Notes: a model not told the origin generated them from the sequence alone. Positions 22,331 through 34,023 are shown, numbered from the stretch's first letter. The stretch is 60,000 nt of DNA from Takakia lepidozioides (GCA_030704615.1 CM060731.1:37326001-37386000), one strand, 5' to 3'. Numbers and translations: made by a program.

Positions 22331-24267
22331 CTAACTACAGCAATTTATTTGGGGTGGGGCATCACTAGCAGCTTGGCATGGTGGAATTGTCTTTCTTCTA
22401 TCACATCAGTTAAAAGGTGGACCGGTATACAGATGCACCACATCATGGTCAAAAACCATGAATCTCAGCTCCCCAAGTGCTGTTGTTTTTCTGGCTAGCC
22501 TGATAAGTTTTCAGATTGAAAGTCAAAGGAAATCTAAATTTCATCGAGCACCCATATTGGACATTTTCTGTATTCTAACAAAGCAAATTTTATTGTTTTA
22601 CTTTTTAAGTAGAGACCATTCTGAAGTCATGATTAGACCAAGTGATGGTTAGAAAACATAAGGACTACATAATAGGGCTACTTTAAACCTTAGCCGATTG
22701 TGATGATTTACCGCTTGATTTAGCCAAGGTGAGACAAATTCAGTCCGATAAATTAGGAGCACCAATCAATGATCAAGCTTGATAAGGGGGAGGTAGGTAG
22801 CCACATTCAAAATTTGGACTTAGGGAATCTGGAAATATACTCAAATGCTCACTATGTAGGGTGTTCAACTTGAAGGTGAGTCTTCCCAGCACTGTACTGC
22901 TTAGCTTAGCTCCCTTTTAGAGTTTTCAAAGACTGAAAATTTGGACAGACTTGTGCCTAGAGTCCAAATTGTCTGACCAAGGCTGGACAAATAAACTGTT
23001 GAGGAATTCGAATGGCAGTGCAAATGCAAAGACAATAGGCTGGTTAAGGAAGTTAAGTGAAGAATGGTTATGAAAGAAAAAGAGATCGTTGAGAGGTAAT
23101 TGAGATGCAATAGCTCTAATTACGTTTGCATCCACACATATCTCAAACTTGCACAGCCCAGAGGCCTACCTACTGACCCCATGTGTTTCAGTCCCCTGTA
23201 TCTTCCTGGATTAGAATCCAATTCACCTGCAGTAAACATAGAAAATGTAGCCCAGGGCAGGGGCTTTCCAATGACACCTGCCTTGGGATAATTGGTGCAG
23301 CTGCCAGAAAGTTATGGCGATTTTTGAGGCCAATATCATGACGTTAGATCTGCCCTGCCCGCTGCCCAAGTCTTGGGCAGGGGTGGTATCTGGGCGGTGT
23401 CCCACCGTGTGCAGGGCCGGCAATGATAGAGCGGGTCTTACTACCCCAAGGGCATGGCTGAGGGGGCTGACCCCATCTTCAGAGGGGTGACCCAATTGCA
23501 TAAGCCCTAAGAAATAAAGGATCAGTGCATCTGGAATTAGAGGACTTGTATGGGAAATTGTGCGCATGTCATGGAATTTCTTGGGAGGCATTCAAATTTA
23601 TTAGAGGACCTTCCTAACTTGATTGACAACATTAAGTTATGATCATCCTCTATTTTTACACAGACACACCTTATACCAAAAAGGTGGCAAAGTGCAGATA
23701 ATGCGGATTACTAGCCTGCATGGCAAATCTTGTCCAAATACTGGGAGAAGATAGGTTCATGTAGAATTCCATTCAAGAGCAGAGAGTGCATGGGAGTAGC
23801 CAATGGCAGGCTAGCAATGGGGCTGAGACTATCACAGTGCGGACCAGCCTCCAGGAAAGTTTAACTGCTGCTTGAGAGGGAGAAATGAAGTCCAATAAGG
23901 TGGCCAGACTCAGGTGCAGATTTTGTAGTCAAATATGAAAATGGTGGATAAATAGTTAGCAATTGTATAGGAGCTTACTCTAATTGTAACCATCAGATTA
24001 GGGCATTCAACATAAATTAGGAATTAAGTGAAGTCGGCAGGATACAAAGTCAAAATTACATTGTTCCAAAGGGTAGTTGAGTTAGAGGTTGGATAACTTG
24101 ATCACCAATATAGTCGATAACCTGCATTTAAACGTTATCTAAATATCACATACCACAGGTCAAACCGCAGGGTCATCTGTAGCAAAACACCGATTGAACA
24201 CATATATACAGATCATCCATTTATAATGAAATGTTGTTCTTGTTCATCCACATGAAATGAATAAATG
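22331..24267. other. Duplicated noncoding flank (copy A)
   Basis: No supported gene. 22912-23148 in copy A has no match in B and is replaced there by 52737-52869. The block 23501-24365 is inverted in copy B. The stretch 23226-23400 (GGGCAGGGGC repeats) is GC-rich and conserved in both copies. Confidence 0.5.
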
Positions 24268-24420
24268 CAACGACCAGTGCACTGAAAGGTGAGTCTGGGT
24301 TCAAATCCTGCTATTTTGTGGAGTGTGGTATTTATCCCACTTCCCTCAGGCAGAGTCCCAGAAGCTTTGAGCTCGGTACTTCATAGCAAGGAGAGGTTAT
24401 TTTCTCCGCCCCTTATGATT
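24268..24420 (+). mobile_element. SINE-like sequence with tRNA-type B-box
   Basis: A clear polymerase III B-box (GGGTTCAAATCC at about 24298) lies about 30 bp after an A-box-like ACCAGTGCACTGAAAGG. It is followed by TATTTATCCCACTTCCCTCAGG. The same unit occurs inverted in copy B (about 53965-54060). No TSD was identified, so this is a relic assignment. Confidence 0.35.
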
Positions 24421-25099
24421 AAGGAGCCTGATTTGTGAGGGGTCGCCAGTCGGGTTTCCATTTTTTCTTAAATCAATGTCAACCATTACTCAAGGGAGAT
24501 ATGGACAAAAATGGTTGCTCAAACCCTCCTCTCGTTATAATTACGGGGCGTGATTTGTGAACTGTTTGGAGTCCCCTTTGTAAATAATTTTTTGAAGAAA
24601 CCACATTACTTGTAGATTAGGACGAAAAGGGTTTGACCTTGTCATCTGGGTTCAAACCCTACCTAATCTGACCATTCCCTAATTAGTTTTTGTTACCCAC
24701 AATATATTGGAGACTTTGAGACGACCCCGCGAGGTGGTGGTGGGGCCCTCCTGAAGACCCTAGAGACACCCCCAAGCGTCGTACCCTACATAAACCACCC
24801 CACCCTTTGACACGTTTCCACTAATTCCAACCCTTCAAGAACTCTAATATGAGCCACCATTGGATGATGCAATGGTGCGCGTATTTCCTTATCTTTCATA
24901 AATTGAACAATCTCTCCCCTTCTAGGTGTCCCTACAGCCAGGGCCCACCTGTGTACTCAACAGCCCCCTCTTCTCGCTCGCCCTGCCTGTTCTTCCCCCG
25001 CTTTTCCACTCCCCCCCCCCTTACTTCATAGTGCCGGCTTCTCACTAGCTGATTTTCCTTGGAAATAAACTTGGGCTTATATATTAGTATAGTAGTATA

Positions 25100-25290
25100 T
25101 AGTAAAAAAAAAAAAAGGTGGACGGGTTGCCGAAGCAAGCGTAACCTATGGTGTCACTTGACCCAGAAGGGCTATTGCCTCCCGGTAGGAAGGTGTCCAC
25201 CTTTGTAATAACCAACAAGGTGGTTTGAACTCACAACCACTCGTAAGAGGGTTACCCCCTTACCACTAGGCTACATATTGGTTGTTTAAT
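25100..25290 (-). mobile_element. tRNA-derived SINE with 12-bp TSD and poly(T) 3' end
   Basis: Read on the minus strand, the element starts near 25290. It has an A-box TAGCCTAGTGG, then a B-box-like GAGTTCAAACC about 40 bp later, and a body of about 190 bp ending in a run of T (A on the plus strand, 25104-25116). It is flanked by direct repeats TATAGTAGTATA at 25088-25099 and 25291-25302, a target-site duplication. A poly(T) 3' end resembles Au-type plant SINEs. It is absent from duplication copy B. Confidence 0.8.
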
Positions 25291-25539
25291 TATAGTAGTA
25301 TACATATGGAGTGGGGATGTATACCGTCTCACAATCTCCCTCACTCACAAAAAAAAAACAGCAAAAAAAAAACAAAAACAACAACGTTGGCTCGGATCCC
25401 ACATCTGCAGTTGCTTTGGATACTGCCTGCAGGGCCCACAACTGTTTACCGCTACCACCGTCTGCTGCCAGCAAGGCCACCAGGTGGTTTCCACTGGTTG
25501 ACTTAGGGTTACAGAAGGGTCCACCGTCCACCTCTGGCA

Positions 25540-27474
25540 GAAATATGTACCCTAATTCTGAAAATGAAAATCAACTAAAGCCTACAGGCTGTCAGAATAT
25601 ATGTGGGGCACCTGCATGTGGGCCACGTGGCCTTGGGCCGAACCTTCCAGATTGCAGGATGCTGCAGAGGCGGTGGCTGCCTCAAGATTGTGAGAATGGG
25701 GAGTTGGGGGATTTGGTGGGATCCATAGTTATTTTTTCTCATTTTTCAAAATAGTGCGTCCATTCTGCTCATATGAACTCCTTGCTATGCATTCCGTATA
25801 GGGTAATGCCCTGAGTGGAGGGCATTCCCGGATTTAAGAGCCTGACGCCAAGGGCGGTAACCCACTGAGGGGAAGCCTGCCCACGTTACCCTGCGTAAAG
25901 AAATGCCAAAAAATCAAAAATAATAATCTAATGGCCCTGTGCATTTTGCGTTTCGGAATGCACTCGATGGAGCTGATGAACTTTGCTATTTAACGACACA
26001 ATAAATACAAACAAAATTTCTTGGCAGTGCTTCACACTGCGCCCTGAGTCCCCGCGTCAGACTTTCCGGAAAATCCTTCTTTTTAGATTTTACAAAAGCG
26101 AGCAAAGTGAGCTTTTGCCCCAAAAGTTCTTTTTGGAGAATCTTGCTCCCATTAGCTTGGCTGGCCTGAGAGTTTCACTGGAACTTAGTGGGAATTATCC
26201 CGTTCCCTGGTCAGATGGGCTGAGTGGCTATTTTGTACTCTACCCAGTGTCCCGAGTGGCGAAAAAAGTGAGCGGGCACCTCTAGAAATGTTGCTATATG
26301 ACACTTAGCAGGATTTAAGAGGTCCATGTTGACAATCATATGGATATTTTGGCAACTTGTTCTAATGAGGTCTTTAAAGGGCGGGCGTGGGCCCATGTAT
26401 AGACGAGGGGTCGTGGAAGGTGGCAGGCTTCTAACCCGCCCTGCCTGTAGCCTAGGTTCGCTACAAGGGTCAGCTGCATGAGTCACTGCAAGGGTTCGGT
26501 GCAAGTTGGGAGTCCACTACAGTAGGGCTCATGGCCGGAGACAGAAAGGGCCCATGACTAAGCCTCAAGCCAACCTCGTTCATCTCTCCTCTTTTGGCAG
26601 AAAATTGGAAAAAAATTCCCTTCATTTACCTTTAATGAGGTAGGAGCCCAGAAAATAATTTCAGTTGGAAGTTCCTTGTGGTACTATTTTCTACATAGAG
26701 TTCTTCTCCCTGTTTTATAAAATTATCCGTAAAGTGCCAAAAACTGGGGACAAGTACCCCCACTTTGGCCAAAAGTGGGAACGAGTTTAACAAATTGGGG
26801 ACCAAACCCATACAACGGAAGAAAACACGGGATGAAACTAGTTTTCTCACCACAACTGGTGGTCAAACTAGTTTCATACCCAGTTTGGGTTTTGCCGAGC
26901 TACACACCCATGACGCCGAGCGACCTGCGAGCAGGAAGCTGTGAGATCATGTGAAAGAGTAGGACTCATGCCCAATTTGACAAACTGATGCCCAATTTTG
27001 CTGACTTTACATTTGCACTCAAACTGGGGGTGAAACACAGATTAGAGGTCCAAATTGGGGACGAAGCTGGGCATGATTTTTAGGATATCTTTAATGAACT
27101 AAAATGCATGCTTTCGCGGATTGAGGCACGGGAACTCCTCCAGCGGCCCCTCTTTCATATCCTCCCCACCCGCTAGTCTTAGGCCCGATTCACTATTAAA
27201 TACATTAGAATCCAAGAGGTTGTCAATCAGCACCAGTGCGTAGCCTACTCGGTATAAACAGTATAGACAGCGAGGTACCGGGTTTCATTCTTAATGGGTG
27301 CCTAGTGTAATCTGGTCTAATGTAACCTCGGGTCTATATAACTCTAGATAATGTAACCCCAAATTGGTGTAACCCTATTTAGTGTCACCTAGTGTCTTGT
27401 GCAACTCCTCTTAATCCATAATTTTATACTTGAACATAATCAAACCAAGTGTAAGTTACACCGAGTAGAGTTTT
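25540..27474. other. Intergenic, no recognised gene
   Basis: No supported coding sequence. The parts 26730-27080 repeatedly use short phrases such as AAATTGGGGAC and ACTGGGG. The part 27290-27400 repeats TGTAACC motifs. These look like decayed repeats whose family I cannot name. Confidence 0.4.
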
Positions 27475-27779
27475 TTTGTTTTTAAAAAAAAATAAAAATT
27501 AAACAGGGGCATTGTCCCTGGAAATCTATTGCAAAAATGGGGAAAAAAATAAAACCCTGAAAAAACACCATGAGGCACACACACCGTAGTCAGTGAAGGG
27601 GGAACCGGGCCTGCATTCAGAAGTGCAGAAATAGTCTTAAGACTGAAAAGCTTCTCCTAACCACACCAAAAGTGCTCATAACCCATTAAAACAAGTTTGT
27701 TCTAAGCATCGATTATCGAGAGGCTAATCTATGATCAGAACAGACTTAACGAAAATGAGCCTGGAGGTCGTGGTAGGGT

Positions 27780-28694
27780 TTTCGAAATCCAGGAGTAGAA
27801 GAGCAATAGCTTGTTGGGTTTTGTGGGCATAGTGGGGAAGTTCCTAGGCTAGGAGAAGATTATCCATGATATAGCGTCCTTTTATGAACCCTATTTGGTT
27901 GGGTCTGATGATGGTTGGCAGGTGGGGCTGGAGCCTGAGAGCCAGCCCCTTTACAATAATTTTGTAAGCCACATTCAACAGAGTGATCGGTCGGTAGTTA
28001 GAGATGCTAGTCCTGTTGAAAAGAAGAGTTAGGACTCCTTGGGACATTGAACCTGGCATTTGTTGGGAAATGAATATGTGTTTGGCCAGTGCCACAAAGT
28101 CATCCGAGATGTGGGTCCAGAGGCACTTATAAAATTCTACGGGGATCCCGTCTAAACCAGGGGACTTGCCATCCTTTAGATTGGAGAGTGCATCAGCCAG
28201 CTCAGATTCAGAGAGGGATCCTTCGAGGGTAGAGGCAGCAGTTGGAGAGAGAAGCTTGGGAGTGTGTACGAGACAAGCATTGTGATTTGTGGAGTCCAAG
28301 GGAACATTACTGTGAAAGAGGGTCTTGAAATGGCTGGCAGCCAAGCAAGCCATAGGCCTTGGGCCAGAGATGGATTCTCCAGTTAAAGGATCAGTGAGTT
28401 CTGCTATCATTTGTGAGGCTCTTCTCAGCCTGGTCTTCGCAAAGAAATATTTTGTCATTTTTCTCCTTTAGAAGACCAGTTTATCCCTGCTGATAACTTG
28501 AGCTTCTGTTCGTGCAGGCTTTGAAAGAATTGCAGGTTTCGTTTTGCCTCCAGGTTTGTATTGTAAGTACCCTCATCACATCTAGGAGACTCAAAGCCTT
28601 TCCTGGCATACGGCAAGGCATTTGGTAAGGGCCCTGACCTTCCTTTTCTAGCCGCCGCTATGTCTCTGCCCATTCGCTGGCTGGCCACATTCAC
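27780..28694 (-). pseudogene. LINE ORF2, start of reverse transcriptase, truncated
   Basis: The open stretch 28458-27844 contains LKDGKSPGLDGIPVEFYK, then NYRPITLLNVAYKIIVKGLA, and NQIGFIKGRYIMDNLLLA. These are motifs before the RT palm. After a TAG stop the frame continues to AIALLLLDFEN, the beginning of catalytic block A, and then homology ends near 27775. The YADD box and all later parts are absent. The upstream linker 28694-28455 is in another frame. Confidence 0.88.
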
Positions 28695-28706
28695 AGCTTT
28701 GAGCTT

Positions 28707-29705
28707 CTAAGACATAAATATGTCTGAAGGGTTTTGTTGGGCATCCCCAGCCTGAGACAATGCCAGTTTAAGGCCCAGCACAAACGTCGGTATCTTCAGA
28801 AGGGAGGCATTCATTTTATAGAGCCCTTTCCCCATGGGGTGGGAGTTTGGGATCATGAAAGAGGCCTCGATGATTGCATGGTCGAAGCCAGGGGGAATAG
28901 GTTTCTGGGGTAGCCTTGGTGACCACTGGATGCAACTAAGAGAAGCGTAAAATCTGTCCAGTCTAGCCATCTGAAGATAAAGGAGGTCCCTGTTATTAGA
29001 CCATGTAAAGATAGGGCTAGATTGGGAGATAGGATGGCGGCTGATGGCCTCTACTTCAACCAGATTATGGGTTTAGGTAAGGGCATGCCATTGTTGGGTT
29101 TCAACTGAATCTGGATTAAAGTGACCCAGGCCTCTTCTATCAGCTGGAGATTCAACCATATTGAAATCTCCCGCCAGAACCCAAAAATCTACCACAGGTT
29201 CCGCCCCTATTTTGATTTGGAGCAATTCCCAAAGGGTAGCCCTTTCAGCAGGTGAGTTGGGGGCATAGATATTAATCAAGCCTAGCGTGCCACCATTGGC
29301 AGGGAGGTTGAAAGAGCAGAACTGCACTCTGCCCTGAACCCAAATGCTTTCATTAGACATCGAGGGATAGAGAGAAGGGGAGATGAGGATGGCTGTACCC
29401 CCTCTAGAGCCAATAGATGTAGGCTTCCATAGAGAACTTGCACGAGGCCAGATGTTATCTAAGAGCGATGCTATTTTGCAAAGGTCCAATTTGTGCTCTT
29501 GTAAACAAATGATAGAGTTTTTACCTAGGAAGGAACTCAAAGAAGCTTTAACACTAGCGTGCTTGGGGGAAGTCTGATTAGACCCCAGACCCCGGATGTT
29601 CCACGAGGCCACTTCAATTAACATGAGGGCGAAAGGAAAGGTTGAGATGTTCAGTCTCATTTGATGGCCTTGGGTACAGGCAATTAAACTTAACTCTTTT
29701 GTCAA
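28707..29705 (-). pseudogene. LINE ORF2 endonuclease domain
   Basis: The open stretch 29705-29073 carries the apurinic-like endonuclease motifs: VASWNIRGLG (Asn), CLQEHKL (Glu), INIYAPN and VLAGDFNMV (Asp-x-Asn). After a break the domain ends in 28970-28707 with ARLDRFYAS and FDHAIIE (the SDH-like end). This enzyme nicks target DNA to prime reverse transcription. The break between the two parts shows decay. Confidence 0.9.
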
Positions 29706-29809
29706 TAGGGAGGAGGCTGTTGGCCCAGAAGTAGGGGTGAGGAGGGGAGGGTTGTTTCAAAGGGCCAACGGGGGTAGACACGAGAAAGTTTGCTTCAAGA
29801 TGCATTGGG

Positions 29810-31096
29810 TCAGAGGGGTCTTTTTGTTTTTTTGCTACATGGACAGGGCTGAACTGTAGAAGATCTGAAAATGGAGGAGGAGGGGGTAGAAGAGAGAGGG
29901 AGGGAAAGGGAGGAATCGGGGGGGGGGAGGGGAGGGGGGGGGGGGGGGGGGGGGGGAGGGGGGGGGGGGGGGGGGGGGACAGAAGAGACTGGAACTGGCA
30001 AGATCCGAGTAGAAGATGTAGCCCAAGAGGGATGAATAATGCTAGGAGATCTCTTCCTTTTGCTTAGGGGACAATTGATTTTGATGTGCCCATGTTGTCC
30101 ACAATTGAAACAAGCTGAATAAGAGGCATCCTCGATCATCCGGATTGTGTAATAATTCTCCTCCATGTCCATTGGCAAACGCACATAGTCTGGAAGCACT
30201 GCCTCATAGGGCATCATCGGAACCATTTTGGGACAACCATTTTCATTCATCTTGTAGGAAATTGTGGCTGATTTCCAAGCCGGGTTCTTCCTAAGGGTGT
30301 CAGTGTTCATGAGAGGGTCAAATACTCCCAAGCAGCCGAGGTAAGAACCGAAGTGGTTCGCTATGTCCGGTAAGTTGACTAGGTACTGATCAGGGATAAA
30401 GGGAAGAGAGACAATTCTAGGACCCCACAATTTGTCATTTATGTTCCCTAGCTTTGAGGACCAGGGAAAAATATTTACATTGAATCCCTTGAGGTGCGGG
30501 TTAAATTGCAAAGCATGGGCCACTGCTTGACTAGACTCAAACATAATCGAGAAAAAAACCCCTCCTCTTTGCGATGCAGAAGTGGTGTAAGAGCCCCCCC
30601 TGCCCACCAAGGTATCTGATCGCCCAATCCCTCACGTAAGATCTCTTGACCTTCCTCCCAGGAAAATGAAGCAGAACACCCGACTCTTCCATATCTGCGA
30701 TCCGCTTAAGGAGATCTTGAACGTCCATATTGATAATCGGAAAATCTTTGTTCATCGCTTCTTGTTCTTCCACAGGGTGAGGGAAGAAGTTTTCCTCTTC
30801 CGGATCGGTAGAGGTATCCTGCAACGCCGGGATCGGAGGAATTGAGAAAGGGGGGGCCACCACCCTCTCTAGCATATCACAACAAGAATTGGGAACTGGC
30901 GGGCAAGGCGGAGCTGCTTTGGCCTGTAGATATGTCTCCCAGCTTCAGCCGAGGATCTGGCCTGGTGGGCCATGAAGAATCCGGCACTAGAGAAAGGCTG
31001 GGACCCATCTGTGATCAGAGATCTGTGCGCTCCGTGGTGTCGACGGAGCCAGCTAGAGGACTTGGAGCGATGGTGAACAAGACTGTTAGGGCCCAT
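29810..31096 (-). pseudogene. LINE ORF1, nucleic-acid-binding protein remnant
   Basis: ORF1 binds element RNA in the ribonucleoprotein. It starts at ATG 31096 (MGPNSLVHHRSK), shifts frame near 30875 and again at a C-run near 30597. The main part (30610-29810) has FESSQAVAHALQFNPHLKG, then LPMDMEENYYTIRMIEDA, then a CX2CX4HX4C knuckle CFNCGQHGHIKINC. That is the usual layout of plant LINE ORF1 proteins. A proline-rich tail is encoded by a long G/C homopolymer. Two frame breaks make it nonfunctional as it stands. Confidence 0.85.
29918..29979. repeat. Poly(G) homopolymer tract
   Basis: Nearly pure G for about 60 bases, broken by single A residues. On the minus strand it encodes the polyproline tail of LINE ORF1. 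Its length is prone to sequencing or assembly error. Confidence 0.9.
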
Positions 31097-31394
31097 GGTG
31101 GAAGCTAGCTAGTAGAGAAAGGATCGCTGGTGTTCTGTGTGAAAGAAAAAGGTATATCGATAGAGGAACAACAGCGGATCAGAGTGAATTCGCTAAAGGA
31201 TCAAAGAGGCAGAATACGCAGAGAACACTGGAGGGTGCGAAAGAGCGGGAACAATCTCGGAGCAAGAGTTGATTCATTTGACACGAGCTCAAACCTTAGC
31301 GCCGATTTGGGTGTAGGGTAATGGGACAGATTTAACTCTTCATTAATTTCAGCCGTTAGCTAAGTGCGGGGGAATGAGAGTTAAGAGGAGAAGA

Positions 31395-31469
31395 CACCAT
31401 GCACCTAGCCACAAATTGTTGCACATCTGTGTGCATACAACGCCACCAGTACTGCCCCTGCAGTAGACT
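31395..31469 (-). pseudogene. Integrase zinc-domain fragment, distal part (gypsy II)
   Basis: On the minus strand the frame reads GQYWWRCMHTDVQQFVARCMV, the second half of a gypsy integrase HHCC domain. The first half (HAHEELGHFGV) lies across the CACTA element at 32737-32790. Removing the element and one 3-bp duplicate keeps the frame. The fragment stops at about 31395, where LINE sequence starts, within the last Cys motif. The catalytic core is missing. Confidence 0.85.
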
Positions 31470-31472
31470 ATG

Positions 31473-32733
31473 CACTACTACGTTTGGGGGGGTTTAGCAA
31501 TGCCCTAGCGACCTCCAACCGCCGCGATTAGCGACGGAAATACTCTACGGCGTCCGGGGCGCGCTAGGGGCATTTTGCGACGTCGAGAAGTCGCAGAGAC
31601 ATCGCTGCCGGAACGTCGCTAATTTTATTTTTTTGATGCCCGCACGGCGGACTTCGCAAGTCGCGCTGGCGCCGCGGGAGGGGGGTTTGCGATTCCCTGA
31701 CAAAATAAAAAATAAAAATCTGCGACGCCACATAAGGGATGTCCGGGGGTCGTAAATACAAACCCCAGACGTCACAGTTTAGGGGTGTACATTTGAATTT
31801 AGGTGGGAAAATTTGAATTTGAATTTGAAATTTGAATTTCAAAGACTAGTTGACCATTGACTCGGCATTGACCATTGACTCGGCATTGACCATTGACTCC
31901 GGTTTTGTCCAATGGCAGTTCAAACATTGTTCTACATATATTAAGCAATGCATACTTGAACCTAGGACCTCCACATTATAACATTTCTTAGACACTACAC
32001 ACTAACCAACAAATCTACAATACATCTCTTATATCACAAAAAACAGTCCAAGTATATATATAATATCAAGAGTTAGCTCCTAGTGATTACCATATCTCAA
32101 TCCTTATCTTTGTGTGAGATTATGCGTTACTCTACATGAGCTCCACCTCGAACTTGCACCGAGACTTATCCCCAGAGTTCGCCAAGAACAAATATCTATC
32201 AATGACCTACGTTTTGCCAAACTGCATTGCAACTTATTGTTGGACAAGTATGAGGATGTCAAGCCCATTATGCTCTACAATCTACTCCCAGAATCAATTT
32301 TCCACGACGACCCCAGGACGTCGGGGAATCGCAGCGACGCTTTTGCGACGTTTTTTTTTTTTTTTTTTTTTTTGATTCTCTGCCGTCACAGGAGCGCCCG
32401 GCTGTCGCAAAAAAGCAAAGAAAAGCGTGGCTGGGCTGCGGCGCTGCGACGTCTCGTTGAGATTCCTCGGGCGTCGCAATATCCGAGGCGTCGCAGCGAA
32501 TCCTAGCGTCGCAACCCCCCCAACGTGTTGGGGTGGGGGAATGGGGTCAGGCCCCTTCTGGCAACGGATGGTATCGCAAGATGCCACAACATCGTCCGAG
32601 GATCGGCGTTGTGATGCCCCGACGTCGCAAGTCCCCAAGCTGGGCGCCTGCGCGACGCTACAGTCGCAGGGGGGTCGGCGTATCCGGCACGTCTGGGGTC
32701 CTGGTGTTGTTAACTCCCCTAAACGTAGTAGTG
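31473..32733. mobile_element. Non-autonomous CACTA DNA transposon, 1,261 bp, TSD ATG
   Basis: The left end is CACTACTACGTTTGGGGG and the right end is the inverted form CCCCTAAACGTAGTAGTG. The outermost 13 bases (CACTACTACGTTT) are exact inverted repeats. Both ends are flanked by the 3-bp direct repeat ATG (31470-31472 and 32734-32736), the size typical of CACTA elements. The subterminal regions are filled with GCGACG/CGTCGC motifs, as expected for transposase-binding repeats. No transposase ORF is present; the middle (31800-32300) is AT-rich with three TTGACCATTGACTC tandem units. It lies in the integrase gene of gypsy II. Confidence 0.95.
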
Positions 32734-32736
32734 ATG

Positions 32737-33237
32737 AGTGCATCACACCCCAAAATGCCCCAACTCCTCATGGGCATGCCGTACTAACCGTGCTCGCTGT
32801 GTTGGGTGAGGCACAATCCTCACTCGACCATCCTCCCACATTCGGAGTAGGTGTGTTCCCTCCCACTTGAACCTCTTGGCTCGTTGTAGGATCCGATCCC
32901 TCCTTGGCAGTCACAGTGGCTGCCGTATCTCCACTGCGGAGATAGTCCAACACAGCTGAATCCTCATGTATATTTTTGGCGCCACCTTGCTCATTGCTGG
33001 TCTCACAGTCCTCAGACACTTGGTCTACAGTCATCCCTGTTGTAGGTCCAACCTGGCCTTCAGTTACCAAGATACACAAAAATGCAGATTGATGCCATCC
33101 GGGGCACCATCTCCTCGTCCGTCTCACCATGTCACCGAGCTCCAGGTCATCCTGCTGGCTCGTGCATGAATTGCAACTCAACACATCCGCATCCCGATTA
33201 ACTAGACAGGGTCGATGTACCACCTGAAAGTCATATT
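32737..33237 (-). pseudogene. RNase H end, linker and integrase start of gypsy II
   Basis: On the minus strand the segment opens with EYDFQVVHRPCLVNRDADVL. This is the standard RNase H ending, and it joins in frame to ARWALILQ at 36525 across the nested element. A linker follows (DMVRRTRRWCPGWHQ and on), then HAHEELGHFGV of the integrase zinc domain. One stop interrupts the last part. The join across the CCTGG duplication supports the nesting order. Confidence 0.85.
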
Positions 33238-33242
33238 CCTGG

Positions 33243-33532
33243 TGTCACGGACATAGCCCAGAGGAACTTATCAAGAGTAAATACCAGATAGTCCAATTAC
33301 CATGTACGGAAGTTACCATGACTTACCATATTTTATCATGTTACCGGAAGTTACCATGACTTACTGTGATTTACCATATTTTACCATTAGTTACCAAGTT
33401 ACCGGGAGTTTATCAAATTATCAAGAGTAACTTGGAAAACTGCTGAGGAAGCTTCATTTGGAGGAAACTTCTCCATCAAGATACCTCATGTGTTTAAGAA
33501 AGCTTCTCCATCAAGAAACCTCTATAGGGGAA
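33243..33532 (+). repeat. 5' LTR remnant of gypsy III
   Basis: The remnant starts TGTCACGGACATAG and matches the start of the 3' LTR through CCTCTATAGGGGAA. It has several GTTACCATGA-type short repeats and a doubled CTTCTCCATCAAGA motif. The rest of the LTR, the primer-binding site and gag were removed by one internal deletion ending near 33560. Confidence 0.9.
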
Positions 33533-33589
33533 TCCTGTAGTGATCCTATGTAGATTGATGCTGTCCGATTCAAGCCATTGACACCACAA

Positions 33590-33978
33590 GAAAAACAAAG
33601 ACGACATTCGAATGGATTATGCCTCTATTGCGGAATAGAAGATCACATAACATTAAACTGCCCCAACAAATCAGAGTGCAAAATCGAGATATCTTTGTAG
33701 AAGCACTTTTGGACTCAGGAGCTTCAACTTGTTTTATGGACAAAAACTTTGTGAAACAACACAATTTAACGCTCGTAAAGAAGAAACTCTCGGCCCCCGT
33801 TGAAGTCATCGATGGACGACCGTTAGCATCAGGAAATATGGACCATGAAACTCGACCACTTGAAGTGAAACTTAAAGATCAAGCATCACATATTGTTTTC
33901 AACGCCATCCAGTCTCCAACGAATCATGTGATCATTGGATTTCCCTGGTTCATACTTTACAATCCTGACATCGATTGA
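33590..33978 (+). pseudogene. Zinc knuckle and aspartic protease of gypsy III
   Basis: The frame first gives CLYCGIEDHITLNC (CX2CX4HX4C knuckle, about 33624-33663). In another frame, from 33619, it gives VEALLDSGASTCFMDKNFV with the protease Asp-Ser-Gly, then NHVIIGFPWFILYNP, which matches the end of chromovirus proteases. The protease would process the polyprotein. The frame change between knuckle and protease and the stop at 33976 show decay. Confidence 0.85.
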
Positions 33979-34023
33979 CGATCGCGAAAATTTCTGCAAG
34001 ACAAAAATATAGAAATATAAAAG

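Larger units (their letters stand above)
14038..25505. repeat. Segmental duplication, copy A
   Basis: The segment is collinear with 43412-55540 in the same orientation. Both copies begin at TAATGATTCAATCTAGAACC (14038 and 43412) and similarity ends around AGGCCACCAGGTGG (about 25490 and 55520). By eye the copies are about 90 percent identical with many small indels. The unit carries a complete KNOX gene plus 5' and 3' flanks. Copy A has a SINE insertion (25100-25290) and other sequence missing from copy B. Confidence 0.93.
27475..31394 (-). mobile_element. Non-LTR retrotransposon (plant L1-like LINE), internally deleted
   Basis: On the minus strand the element has a 5' leader (31394-31097), ORF1 with a CCHC knuckle, and ORF2 with an AP-type endonuclease and the beginning of RT. 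RT stops in its first catalytic block near 27775. The next 290 bp look like a LINE 3' UTR ending in an A-rich tail (27475-27495 on the plus strand as T/A runs). So the 5' end and 3' tail both survive but most of RT and everything after it are gone. This is the reverse of the usual 5' truncation. No TSD was found. Confidence 0.85.

Noticed and set aside
24268-24420. tRNA gene
   Set aside because: The B-box is good, but no cloverleaf with matching acceptor stem can be drawn; a SINE relic is more likely.
29835-30026. Poly(G) tract as a separate functional G-quadruplex locus
   Set aside because: It is explained as the polyproline tail of LINE ORF1 and its length may be unreliable; no evidence for independent function.
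32768-33223. Independent minus-strand 151-residue gene
   Set aside because: It is the RNase H-integrase linker of gypsy II, in frame with parts across both nested insertions.
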